A stretch of DNA of 64,000 nucleotides from Aspergillus flavus (Eukaryota > Ascomycota > Eurotiomycetes > Eurotiales > Aspergillaceae): assembly GCF_009017415.1 (NCBI RefSeq), contig NC_092405.1:1116001-1180000 (forward strand), read 5' to 3'. Of this stretch, positions 47,546 to 59,294 are shown one piece after another. The notes under the pieces are model-generated. The model saw only the letters and a list, made by a program, of their open reading frames with translations. It had not been told where the DNA came from and searched no databases. The translations under genes and the position numbers were made by a program. Each line of letters starts with the position of its first letter. Positions within the stretch are counted from its first letter, which is position 1.

Positions 47546-49408
47546 ATGCTCTTAGCCATCGTTTCAACGCTGGCCCTGGCTGGTCCAGCATTTGCATCAC
47601 CGGCTTGCAAGGTGACTCCGTTGGACCCATCATGGCCTTCCAATTCAGACTGGGCGTCACTAAACGCCTCCATTAATGATGGGCTTCTCCGCACCGTGCC
47701 TGTCGCCTCATCGTGCTGGCCGGGTAATCCGTTTGGATCATCCGTCTCTTGCGGCAACGTTAAGTCGAACTGGACCAACGGAATGTGGCTGTCTACATTT
47801 CCCGAATCAATCGATTACCCGATCTATGCGAACAATTCTTGCTTGCCCCCGAACGCTCCAGGTTACGTCGAAGGAAGAGGCTGTACGACTGGAGGTCTGC
47901 CTGAATACATCGTGAATGCGACCACTGAAGAGCAAATCGCAACGGCAATGCAGTGGGCCTCAGAGAGGAACATTCGGATTGTGGTCAAGGGAACAGGTCA
48001 TGACTTAAACGGAAGGTACGTTATATTGGTTTTAAATAGCGGGTTATGCTAACATGCTCTTCTATTCAGATCAAGCGGTGCATTTGCCCTATCTATCTGG
48101 ACTCATAACTTGCGCAAGCTCGAGCGCAATAAATCCTGGTTACTCCCTAGCAAAAACACCTCCGAGGACGTGTTCATTGTGGGTAGTGGCCAGCAATGGG
48201 GAAATGTACTAAACAAAGCCCTCGAGCACGGAAGAGTGGTCACCACTGGCCAGGATCCTAGTGTTGGACTGGGCGGTTACATTCAGGGTGGCGGTCATGG
48301 TCCCCTCTCCCGCACTTATGGTCTTGCCTCTAGTCATGTCCTCCAGATGAGGGTCGTCACGACCGAAGGCAAGATTCTGGTTGCCAACGACGCTGAAAAT
48401 CAGGACCTGTTCTGGGCCCTCCGTGGAGGCGGTCCTGGTCTGTATGGGGTCGTTACAGAGTACGTCATCAGACACCACCCGGCGCCCAGCAGTGTGACGA
48501 TGGGCAATCTTTTGATTGCGCCCAAGGGTAGTAGCAACCGAAGTGCAGAATTGTCTTGGGATGCAGCTGTGACCCATCTCTCAGTTCTTCCGGACCTCAT
48601 GGATGCCGGCTTGGCTGGAGCTTGTATGCTAGCGACAGGCCAGAATGCCATGACGTTCGCATCACTTTCTGAACCCACGACTGGTGCTGTTATCAAGCAG
48701 GTCTTTTGGTCGTTCAACTCGACACCTTCGGCCATGGAGGCACTTGTTAATCCTATTCTATCAAACATCACTCATGCGGCCGGTGGAAACAACAGCCTCT
48801 CCATCTCGTTCAGTGCTTCACAGAGCAACTACTCGTCTTTCTTCAGCGCGATTTCCGGGAGCGATGCGGCCGGCGGGCAGAGTGTAGTGTCCAGCCGTTT
48901 GCTAGGACGTGCCGAGGTGCTTGATACGCCTCGACACAAAAGACGTGCCTACCTCAAGATAGCCATGCGCGCTCAAAACGAAACCGCTGGAACTTACGCG
49001 ACAATCGGTCTACAAGGCGGCCCTGGGGTGCGCAATACGCAGCAGGAGGAATGGGGCGCATTGCTTCCAGCATGGCGCTCCGCGTATCTGCATTTCATCT
49101 CCAATGGTGCTACTGTTGACCCTGTCGCTGCGGGATCGCCAAAAAAGGCACTGGAAAATGCGGCTGACTTCAACGAGGCTAAGGAGAGGATGTGGAGAGA
49201 GTGGTCGCCTAACTCGGGTGCTTACATGAACGAGGCCAACCCATTCACTAGCAATTTCAAACAGGACTTCTATGGCTCGAACTATGACCGTCTGGCAGAG
49301 ATCAAGGCTAAATACGACCCTAGCGAAAGCCTGTTCGTTCTTTCTGGTGTAGGAAGTGACAAGTGGCAGTATGACTTGGATACTGGCAAGTTGTGCAAAG
49401 CTAAGTAA
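47546..49408 (+). CDS. Secreted berberine-bridge-type FAD-linked oxidoreductase
   Basis: Exons are 47546-48015 and 48070-49408, giving 602 residues. The N-terminus MLLAIVSTLALAGPAFAS is a signal peptide. The PCMH-type FAD domain shows VVKGTGHDLNGRSSG, with His152 as the expected covalent FAD attachment, and GLGGYIQGGGHGPLSRTYGL, then LFWALRGGGPGLYGVV. The C-terminus carries the BBE motif NYDRLAEIKAKYDPSESLFV. Many NxS/T sites fit a glycosylated extracellular protein. Family members oxidise carbohydrates such as oligosaccharides, or alkaloid and polyketide intermediates; the signal peptide and the isolated position favour carbohydrate or another extracellular substrate, but this is inference. 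Cys residues are few after the N-terminal third, so bicovalent FAD cannot be assumed. Confidence 0.9.
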
Positions 49409-49998
49409 GGCTTGTTTACTGGTCTAAATATGGATATTGGCATTGTAGGTGGTGAGACCTAGAGGCTTTACTTGTGTTTGTAAATTAGGATCTGTCTTGT
49501 AAGAACTGCACAAACAGGGATTTCCTTTGCTGTTTGGTTATTTGTATTTTAACTTTTTTCCTACCATTCCCTTCCTTTTTTTTACCTTGTACCTAGTTCA
49601 ATGTCTTATCAAATCCAAACCTACCGGAAGAGTGGTAACTTGCGCACATTTTTGAGGGGAACTAAGAAGAGTAACACGATTACTTGTTGGCTGGCGGAAA
49701 AATATTATCAAGTAAAGTTATGTTAGACGTTGGCACCTCACCCTACACATTCAATTATTGCATCACTGCAACTCTTAAATGCTTCTATATAACCTGGTTG
49801 GCAATGAAATAGGGCTTCTGATATCAGCAGCCAGGCTAACCCAAAGTGTACAGCACGATTATCTAACCCGGACCGAGGGTTAATCCGGAGTGGGATGTTT
49901 TCTGGAGCTTCCGAAATCAAGCATTTGCGATAATCGTTCCGCAGCGGAGAAATTCCCTGTAACTTTATTTGCTCTCTACATTATTTCTCCCCTGCATC
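49409..49998. other. Spacer between FAD oxidase and ncl1
   Basis: Oxidase 3' region, then the ncl1 promoter. One short open frame on the minus strand has no motif. Confidence 0.45.
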
Positions 49999-52851
49999 AT
50001 GGGAAAGCGTGGAAGAAAGGTAAGAGACCCAATTAGGTCCAATTGACCTATTGCGTGAGATCTTTGGCTCTCAATTCTACAATAACTTACACTATGTGAT
50101 GCAGGGACAGGGCGGCCGCGGTGGTGGCGGGCAGCGCCAAAACTGGACCGACATTCCCAAGACCAACGAGAAGTTCGAACGCTTCTATAACGAGCAAGGG
50201 TTTATTCCCGAGGAAGAAAGGGAGGTATTCTGGGAGTATCTGCGGCGAGACCTCCCCAACAGTTTCCGCTTTACAGGATCACGAGGGTACGTTATCGGCA
50301 GATTCGCTCCGCGCATGATGCGCAAGTTACCAAAACGGCTAAGATACTGATATGTGACCTAAAGACATGCCCTCGCGGTTCAGGAGCGCCTCAAAGAATT
50401 CTATATTCCCGAAATCACGTCGATTAAGTATGAGGGCAACTTCGTCGAGCCACCGCGCCCGGTGTCCTGGTACCCTGACCAGCTCGCGTGGTCGATGACG
50501 ACCCCGAAGCAGGTCGTTCGACGCTTTGCTCCGTTCGCCAATTTCCAGAAGTTCCTCGTCGCCGAGACAGCTGTCGGAAGTATCAGCCGGCAGGAGGTTG
50601 TCAGCATGATTCCTCCGCTCTTGCTTGATGTGAAACCTGGCATGACTGTGTTGGACATGTGCGCTGCCCCGGGTAGCAAATCTGCACAGCTTATGGAGAT
50701 GATCCACGCTGGAGAGGAAGAGTCGATGTCCCAGGCTTCCAAACAAGTGAAGGAGGGAACCGCTGGTCCCGAGCCTTTGGGACCTGAGGGTCTTAACGAC
50801 GATGGTAGAACCACCGGTCTTCTCATCGCTAATGACACCGACTACAAGCGCGCGCACATGCTTATTCATCAGATGAAGCGACTCAGCTCCCCGAACTTGA
50901 TCGTCACAAACCATGATGCTACCATGTACCCCTCCATTAAACTTCCCTCGCCTCCAGGACCTAGTGGAAAAGTCCAAAACAAATACCTTAAATTCGACCG
51001 TATCCTCGCGGATGTGCCGTGCACTGGTGATGGAACTCCTCGGAAGAACATCGGTGTTTGGAAGGAATGGACCCCAGGCAATGCTCTGGGACTTTATGCT
51101 ACGCAGGTACGCATCCTTGTGCGCGCCTTGCAAATGCTCAAGGTCGGTGGACGTGTCGTGTATTCAACATGCAGTATGAACCCTGTTGAGAACGAGGCTG
51201 TCGTTGCAAGCGCCATTGAGCGCTGCGGTGGTGCCGCCAATGTGCGGATTGTCGATTGCAGCAATGAGTTACCGGGCTTGAAGAGAGTTCCCGGCTTAAA
51301 GACATGGAAGGTTATGGACCGCGATACAAGAATGTGGAACACCTGGGAGGAAATTGAGGAGCATCGGGCAAGCCAAGGCATCAGTGGTCTCGGTAGAGTC
51401 GCTGCAGGCATGTTCCCTCCTACTGGGGAGAACGCAGACCTACCCCTCGAGAGGTGTATCCGTATCTACCCCCACCTTCAGGACACTGGTGGATTCTTCA
51501 TTACTGTCCTGGAGAAGCAGTCGGAAATTCGCGCCAAGCCAGAAGACTCTTCGAAGGTCATTCCCAAGGGAACTGTTGCCGCACTCACTGAAGAGCTTGA
51601 ATTCAAACAGAAGAACGGCAATGGGCAGCCCTTGGAGAAGATTGATGCGTTAGATGATATGGTTACTCCTAACGAAGATGCTGCGGAGGAGGCTCAGAAG
51701 AATGCTACTGTCGCAGAGGCTACCCACCAGCCTCCTTACTCTGCCACCAACCAAATGTCCCCTGCAAAGAGGGATGCTGAGAGCATGGAAGATGAGGTCC
51801 CTTCCAAGAGGACCAAACTTGATGATGGCTCTGAAGTAGTTGTGGGTGATCGGCCCGTTCACCAGCCGGCTCCCGTGATTGAGCCGGATAATATGGATAC
51901 ATCTGATACCACTTCCACGCCTGCCCCTCCTCAACAAACAACGAGTGCAACTCAGGCCCCACCCCCTCAGAAACGGAAACCAGGCCAGCCGATTGAGGAA
52001 CCTTTCAAGTACCTGGACCCTAACCATGAGGAGCTTCCACCTATTTTTGAATTCTATGAAGGATCAGACCGTTTCCCTAGAGATCGATTCATGGTCCGTA
52101 ACGCACAGGCCATTCCAGCTAGAACCATCTACTACACTAGTGCTCTGGCGCGCGACATCTTAACCGCAAATGAAGGACAGGGCATGAAGATTGTCCACTG
52201 TGGTGTTAAGATGTTCGTGAAGCAAGACGTGCAGCGCCCGGGTGTTTGCCCATGGCGTATTCAGACCGATGGCTTGAGGGTCCTTGAGCCATGGCTGGGT
52301 CCCGGTAGAGCGGTTACCCTTAAGAGGAAGGAGACTTTGCGGAGACTACTCGTGGAGATGTTCCCCAAGGTTAACGATGATGGCTGGAAGGAGCTTGGAG
52401 AAATTGGCGAGCGCGTGAGGGATATCCCGATGGGCTGCAGTGTCCTGCACATCGAGCCTGATACTTCTGAGACTGGTTTCAGGTATGTTTGACTGGATCT
52501 ACTATGTTTCATTAAACAAGGATCAACTAACATTTTACTAGCGAGCGAATGGTCCTTCCGCTATGGCGCTCCCTGCATTCCGTTAACCTCATGCTTCCCA
52601 AGGAGGAGCGTCGTGCTATGCTTCTTCGTATCTTCAACGATGATACCCCGCTCGTTAACATCACTGCGAAGCGCGCAAATGCCGACACAGACGCCGATAA
52701 CACTCCGGCTGCAGCCCCTGCTGAGGTGGAGGAAGAAGCAGTCAAGCATGAAAATGAGGTTCTGGGACAAGATGAGCAGGAACATGCCGAAAGCCGTGAG
52801 ACCTGGCAGAAGGTCGGTGACGAAGAAGATCGTTTCAACACAACTGTATAG
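49999..52851 (+). CDS. ncl1: tRNA (cytosine-5) methyltransferase Ncl1/Trm4 (NSUN2 type)
   Basis: Exons are 49999-50019, 50105-50286, 50365-52482 and 52542-52851, giving 876 residues. A basic, Gly-rich start (MGKRGRKGQGGRGGGGQ) leads into NWTDIPKTNEKFERFY, the usual NSUN2 beginning. SAM-binding motifs are VLDMCAAPGSKSAQLMEM and LLIANDTDYKRA. The two reaction cysteines are C287 in ADVPCTGDGTPRKN (release) and C337 in VVYSTCSMNPVENE (nucleophile). Residues ~430-560 are a long acidic, Pro/Gln-rich insert; conserved sequence resumes at PFKYLDPNHEELPPIFEFY. In yeast the enzyme makes m5C at positions 34, 40, 48 and 49 of tRNAs in the nucleus. The tRNA-Phe genes in this window are of the kind whose intron-bearing precursors are substrates in yeast. 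Confidence 0.95.
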
Positions 52852-53242
52852 TTTGTAATATGACTTGGGATCTATCGGGACATGCATATATTTGGCAAAA
52901 GCATTGATTGTATCATGAAAAGAAAGTTTTATTCGCATACTTGCTCTAATTTGGTTGTTACCTGGACTAGGTTACATAGATATATGTCTCTACAGGAGCT
53001 CCATGTATGGCCAATCTCGTAAAAAGCCCTCCCAAGTAGATATTTCAGGTTGGCTTCTTTGGTTATTGAACACCAGACTTGTTATTAAACAGGCCTGACT
53101 GAAATCCCAAGCCAGTCCCAACATGCTCTCTGTTATAAGCCTATATGAACAGGGGATAGGTCGAGTTACTAATGCGTTGAGGTTATATATCTAATGAAGG
53201 AGCAGCCGTGTCCCCTTCACATTATCCGAGCAACCTAGCGAG
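52852..53242. other. Spacer between ncl1 and the ketoreductase relic
   Basis: Starts with the ncl1 3' region. Its last ~35 bases read, in frame with the ketoreductase piece, as weakly PKS-like sequence (VPFTLSEQPSE). Nothing else is seen. Confidence 0.4.
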
Positions 53243-53764
53243 ATGGAAGTGGTGTTTCCATCCAGTGCATCGTATCTCCTAGTAGGTGGCCTTGGAGGCT
53301 TGGGTCGTGCAGTTTCCAGGTGGATGGTAGAGCAAGGAGCGCGTTATTTAGTTTACCTTTCTCGCACCGCGGGCTCCACTAAAGAGAACGGAGGATTTAT
53401 CAAGGAATTGAACGCCATGGGATGCCATGTTGAATGCATTCAAGGGAGCGTGGCAAAAATCGAAGATGTGCAGGCTGTAATCTCCAGGTGCAAAAGTCCC
53501 TTGAAAGGTGTTTTCCAGATGTCGATATCTCTGAATGTAAGGCACTGCTACCACATTATGCAAACGTCGAAGATGAGACTCCTAACTGATAGCGTGCTCA
53601 ACCAGGATCGCCCATTCTCTCATATGAGCTACGAAGAATGGAATTCTTCATTATCCCCCAAGGTTCAAGGTACATGGAACCTTCACAATTCAGTCTTAAC
53701 GGGCATCCCGCATTGGACGGGGGAGAAAATGCACCGGTTCCCGGTCGGAGGAAGCCGACTCTGA
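53243..53764 (+). pseudogene. Orphan ketoreductase-domain fragment of a reducing polyketide synthase
   Basis: The frame reads SASYLLVGGLGGLGRAVSRW and then GARYLVYLSRTAG, the nucleotide-binding start of a KR domain from a fungal highly reducing PKS. A stopless 69 bp intron (53537-53605, GTAAGG donor, CAG acceptor) restores QMSISLN-DRPFSHMSYEEW, the conserved text after the KR core, then SPKVQGTWNLHNSVL. After that the similarity ends abruptly and a stop follows. No KS, AT, DH or ACP sequence lies on either side, so this is about 160 residues of what should be a protein of over 2000. Whether the piece is transcribed is unknown. It sits between a housekeeping gene and lacA and is most simply a relic of a deleted cluster. 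Confidence 0.75.
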
Positions 53765-53781
53765 CGTGGTTAATGTTCAAC

Positions 53782-53788
53782 GGCTAAA
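53782..53788 (+). promoter_or_regulatory. XlnR-type site GGCTAAA upstream of lacA
   Basis: Exact GGCTAAA, 844 bp before the lacA start codon. Aspergillus lacA genes are known to be XlnR-controlled (xylose and arabinan/xylan inducers), so this and the nearer site are candidates. Confidence 0.35.
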
Positions 53789-54441
53789 TTTCGGCGAAAC
53801 AGGGGTTATGTTTTTTTGAACTCCGAAATAGCCTGGTCTGACTGAAGGCTTATTGAATGACCTTGGCGGATAATAACCGTCTTGTCCCGCTCGATGATGT
53901 GCATAGTAGCTTCACCGGTGGCCTGATGGTGCCATAAAATCATTAGGTATGCTTTCTTAGCTTATCTTATTCATGTCGGGACTCTCCATTTTGTTAGGGT
54001 TGGCATATGCTTAAATGCCTATCTTATCTGATATTCAGGCACTCGACATGGATATAGCCTCCACATGCTCCTCTATATCCCTGAACTGACATGTTCATAT
54101 AACACGGTCCATCTCTGGGTGGTGAAGCTGGTTATGAATGGGTAAATGCTCCTTCCTGATATGCGGAGAAATACTCCCGTGATCGTCAACCGATGGGGTC
54201 CTTTGCTCCGTGTGGGGGATCTTCACCAATATTTTCCTTCTACGTTGCGTTGCATTGGCCCAGTCTTACAACATTCCTGCACCACCAGCTCCCTCGAAGT
54301 ACCTTCGGGCGTTCTGGCCCCCATCTGGTTTGGTCGTTAATGGTGCTTTGACCAGCCGTGGTCATTGTGGCTGGTTTGTTTGTATACAGCTCCACGACCT
54401 CTACATGATGTTAAGATGAAATCGTACGGGACTCCACTTTC

Positions 54442-54447
54442 GGCTAA
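54442..54447 (+). promoter_or_regulatory. XlnR-type site GGCTAA upstream of lacA
   Basis: GGCTAA core, 185 bp before the lacA start codon, the better placed of the two sites. Confidence 0.45.
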
Positions 54448-54631
54448 GGACTCTATTGGACCATTCCCTCCTCTATACATCATCGACGCAAGGTGTCGGA
54501 CATTTTAATTAACGAAGTCGGTTATTTTTGACTATTTATCCTTTCAATCTTACTTATATTCGTGCAATTGCCCCCGAAACATGGGAAATCTGCTGTAAGC
54601 TCTCACTGGGGTTCTTCTGCAGCACGGCACC

Positions 54632-57600
54632 ATGAAGCTCCTCTCTGTTGCTGCTGTTGCCTTGCTGGCGGCACAGGCAGCGGGTGCTTCCATCAAGCAT
54701 CGTCTCAATGGCTTCACGATCCTGGAACATCCGGATCCGGCGAAAAGAGACTTGCTGCAAGACATTGTATGTCGTCATCAAATCTGAATCACTAGCTATG
54801 CTCCATAGTGATTATGTAAACATACTGACCCTCTGCAGGTTACATGGGATGACAAATCTCTGTTCATCAATGGAGAGAGGATTATGTTATTCAGCGGAGA
54901 AGTGCATCCTTTCAGGTACACTAGCCCCGCGTACTTCTATGGTTTAATTCTGATGAAAACAGATTGCCAGTACCTTCGCTTTGGCTTGATATCTTCCACA
55001 AGATCAGAGCTCTTGGTTTCAACTGTGTATCTTTCTATATTGATTGGGCTCTTCTGGAGGGAAAGCCTGGCGACTACAGAGCAGAAGGCATCTTTGCTCT
55101 GGAACCCTTCTTTGATGCAGCCAAGGAAGCAGGCATTTATCTGATCGCCCGCCCCGGTTCGTACATCAATGCCGAGGTCTCAGGCGGTGGCTTCCCTGGA
55201 TGGTTGCAGAGGGTCAATGGCACTCTTCGCTCGTCTGATGAGCCATTCCTTAAAGCTACTGATAAGTATGGGCTCATTGATGAGCTACTTCAGACACTTG
55301 CTTACAGTGTGATTTTAGCTATATCGCCAATGCCGCTGCTGCCGTGGCGAAGGCTCAAATCACGAATGGAGGGCCAGTAATTCTCTACCAGCCCGAAAAC
55401 GAATACAGCGGTGGCTGCTGCGGTGTCAAATACCCCGATGCAGACTACATGCAGTATGTTATGGATCAGGCCCGGAAGGCTGACATTGTTGTACCTTTCA
55501 TCAGCAACGATGCCTCACCTTCTGGGCACAATGCTCCTGGAAGTGGAACGGGCGCTGTTGATATTTATGGTCACGATAGCTATCCGTAAGTTATTCTGCA
55601 TATGAGCTCCTTTCTTTTAGAGATTTTCCGTTTGACGGCAACTGACATTTCCCTAGCCTCGGCTTTGATTGCGTATGTTCTATCCTGCGAGCGAGATTGA
55701 ATACTTCTGACGTATATAGGCAAACCCATCCGTATGGCCCGAGGGTAAACTGCCCGACAACTTCCGCACGCTCCATCTTGAGCAGAGCCCATCAACTCCG
55801 TATTCACTTCTTGAGGTAAGTTACTACTCAGCCTCGAGGACTAGTAATGTGTCTCACTGTTTTCTAGTTCCAAGCGGGTGCTTTCGACCCATGGGGTGGA
55901 CCCGGCTTTGAAAAATGCTATGCCCTCGTTAACCACGAATTCTCGAGAGTTTTCTATAGGAACGACTTGAGTTTCGGAGTTTCTACCTTTAACTTATACA
56001 TGGTATGGTCTATTCATATCTCTGGAACATACATCGCGCTGACAATATATAGACTTTCGGCGGAACAAACTGGGGTAACCTCGGACATCCCGGTGGATAT
56101 ACATCCTACGACTACGGATCGCCTATAACTGAAACGCGAAACGTTACACGGGAGAAGTACAGCGACATAAAGCTCCTTGCCAACTTTGTCAAAGCATCGC
56201 CATCCTATCTCACCGCTACTCCCAGAAACCTGACTACTGGTGTTTACACAGACACATCTGACCTGGCTGTCACCCCGTTAATTGGTGATAGTCCAGGCTC
56301 ATTCTTCGTGGTCAGACATACGGACTATTCCAGCCAAGAGTCAACCTCGTACAAACTTAAGCTTCCTACCAGTGCTGGTAACCTGACTATTCCCCAGCTG
56401 GAGGGCACTCTAAGTCTCAACGGACGTGACTCAAAAATTCATGTTGTTGATTATAATGTGTCTGGAACGAACATTATCTATTCGACAGCTGAAGTCTTCA
56501 CCTGGAAGAAGTTTGACGGTAACAAGGTCCTGGTGTTATACGGCGGACCGAAGGAACACCATGAATTGGCCATTGCCTCCAAGTCAAATGTGACCATCAT
56601 CGAAGGTTCGGACTCTGGAATTGTCTCAACGAGGAAGGGCAGCTCTGTTATCATTGGCTGGGATGTCTCTTCTACTCGTCGCATCGTTCAAGTCGGTGAC
56701 TTGAGAGTGTTCCTGCTTGGTAAGTAAATTCACAAGAAACTCGCGTTCACGACTAATGAATCCACAGATAGGAACTCTGCTTACAACTACTGGGTCCCCG
56801 AACTCCCCACAGAAGGTACTTCTCCCGGGTTCAGCACTTCGAAGACGACCGCCTCCTCCATTATTGTGAAGGCTGGCTACCTCCTCCGAGGCGCTCACCT
56901 TGATGGTGCTGATCTTCATCTTACTGCTGATTTCAATGCCACCACCCCGATTGAAGTGATCGGTGCTCCAACAGGCGCTAAGAATCTGTTCGTGAATGGT
57001 GAAAAGGCTAGCCACACAGTCGACAAGAACGGCATCTGGAGCAGTGAGGTCAAGTACGCGGCTCCAGAGATCAAGCTCCCCGGTTTGAAGGATTTGGACT
57101 GGAAGTATCTGGACACGCTTCCCGAAATTAAGTCTTCCTATGATGACTCGGCCTGGGTTTCGGCAGACCTTCCAAAGACAAAGAACACTCACCGTCCTCT
57201 TGACACACCAACATCGCTATACTCCTCTGACTATGGCTTCCACACTGGCTACCTGATCTACAGGGGTCACTTCGTTGCCAACGGCAAGGAAAGCGAATTT
57301 TTTATTCGCACACAAGGCGGTAGCGCATTCGGAAGTTCCGTATGGCTGAACGAGACGTATCTGGGCTCTTGGACTGGTGCCGATTATGCGATGGACGGTA
57401 ACTCTACCTACAAGCTATCTCAGCTGGAGTCGGGCAAGAATTACGTCATCACTGTGGTTATTGATAACCTGGGTCTCGACGAGAATTGGACGGTCGGCGA
57501 GGAAACCATGAAGAATCCTCGTGGTATTCTTAGCTACAAGCTGAGCGGACAAGACGCCAGCGCAATCACCTGGAAGCTCACTGGTAACCTCGGAGGAGAA

Positions 57601-58089
57601 GACTACCAGGATAAGGTTAGAGGACCTCTCAACGAAGGTGGACTGTACGCAGAGCGCCAGGGCTTCCATCAGCCTCAGCCTCCAAGCGAATCCTGGGAGT
57701 CGGGCAGTCCCCTTGAAGGCCTGTCGAAGCCGGGTATCGGATTCTACACTGCCCAGTTCGACCTTGACCTCCCGAAGGGCTGGGATGTGCCGCTGTACTT
57801 CAACTTTGGCAACAACACCCAGGCGGCTCGGGCCCAGCTCTACGTCAACGGTTACCAGTATGGCAAGTTCACTGGAAACGTTGGGCCACAGACCAGCTTC
57901 CCTGTTCCCGAAGGTATCCTGAACTACCGCGGAACCAACTATGTGGCACTGAGTCTTTGGGCATTGGAGTCGGACGGTGCTAAGCTGGGTAGCTTCGAAC
58001 TGTCCTACACCACCCCAGTGCTGACCGGATACGGGAATGTTGAGTCACCTGAGCAGCCCAAGTATGAGCAGCGGAAGGGAGCATACTAA
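54632..58089 (+). CDS. lacA: Secreted beta-galactosidase LacA (GH35)
   Basis: Exons are 54632-54766, 54839-54915, 54963-55265, 55319-55585, 55657-55672, 55720-55815, 55868-56002, 56053-56719 and 56768-58089, giving exactly 1005 residues. The fifth exon is only 16 bp. The signal peptide [19 protein letters not shown] is followed by [15 protein letters not shown], the start of the GH35 barrel. The acid/base is E200 in [10 protein letters not shown] and the nucleophile E298 in [16 protein letters not shown], the same numbers as I recall for the A. oryzae enzyme. Beta-rich domains follow with many NxS/T glycosylation sites. It cleaves terminal beta-D-galactose from plant-wall galactans and xyloglucan and hydrolyses lactose at acid pH. 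GGCTAA(A) sites upstream fit XlnR control. All exons are in frame and no defect is seen. Confidence 0.97.
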
Positions 58090-59294
58090 TCTTAGTTTCA
58101 AGGTAGTGACTATGAGCGGTTGAAGGGCAGCCTTTAGTTATGCAGCCTGCCTATATGGCTGTAATTGCAATGAAATACTATACTCCTTGATAAAGTCTTT
58201 GGGGTCACAATCTTAAGTGATAAAAGACTCGTAAATTTCCTGAGATACTGAAGTTCACTGAGGCTGTGACTATAGGAGCTGCATGAATCAGGTGTAGGAC
58301 TCGTCCATAGCCTCAGGTGATCAATTATGTAAACCATTGAACCTGGGAACTTTGAGCTGTAGCACCTAGGAATAAATGATTCTCAATCATTGAAAATCTT
58401 GTTTCGTTGTGATATGTATAGACTACGACCAGTGCTATACATAAAGCCAACATACCTACAGTCAATAAAGCATCACCAACTCTATTAGCTAAGAATACCG
58501 ATGGAAAAGGTTTGGCTTGAATCTACCGAGAAACATGAACAAACACGCAACACCTTATCATCGAAGATGTGATTACATAGGGAAACTGTGGAGAGACTTG
58601 AAACGAGTGTTGACGAACGGGGGTTAGAGAACACTATGGTATAGTGCCGTGTTTCTATACGTTGGGAGGACCTAATTATACCATTACCTTCCTGTCCATT
58701 AATATCACCCGGATAAGAGGTATGAAGGCTGTATCCCAGATCCTAAGAACTAGTGCAGGGTTCCAATTATGGTTAAACAATCATATTTAAAAACCAAATA
58801 TATCAATTCTTCTCATCAAAAATAACTCCCAAAAACTTAATAAACCTGCTATCCCACGGTAAAATCCATAACCTCCGACTAGAATGGTAACTATAGTTGT
58901 ATACGTGGACCCAGCCCTAACCCGTCCGTCTCCTGCATGAACGTTTTCTTCCCAGCCACCAAGAATTCCGGTCCAGACCCTCATCACTTTCGCAACCCTT
59001 CCACGTCGGTTTCTCTTTTTTCCTTCTGTCATACATTACTTCATTCTTCCCTCCCTCCCATTCCAAGACCCATTACGCAAATACCAGACAAAAAAAAAAG
59101 TCCATGTCGCGTATACTACCATACTAAATCTCCACATTGATCACCTCCACATTAATCAATCTTATCGCAATCTCCGAGATAATCCCCGACCATACTCCAA
59201 ACCGAACCACAAACAACCAAGGATCCAACCAAGGACCCAAACAAACCCCAGAACCCAAAGAGAGTTGTGTCCAGACCGCAAAAAAGAAAAAGCA
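58090..59294. other. Spacer downstream of lacA
   Basis: 1.2 kb with AT-rich 3' sequence, then a C-rich, A/C-biased leader ahead of the next gene (58900-59294). No gene or repeat is recognised. Confidence 0.45.

Larger units (their letters stand above)
53765..54631. promoter_or_regulatory. lacA upstream region
   Basis: 867 bp ahead of lacA. It contains GGCTAAA at 53782 and GGCTAA at 54442 (listed separately) and CreA-type SYGGRG matches such as GTGGGG at 54212-54217 and CTGGGG at 54606-54611, which are frequent by chance. Open frames at 54146-54419 are short and unassigned. Confidence 0.5.

Noticed and set aside
54146..54419. Hydrophobic overlapping frames upstream of lacA resembling a transporter piece
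   Set aside because: Two frames would have to be joined without splice signals and no conserved transporter motif is present.
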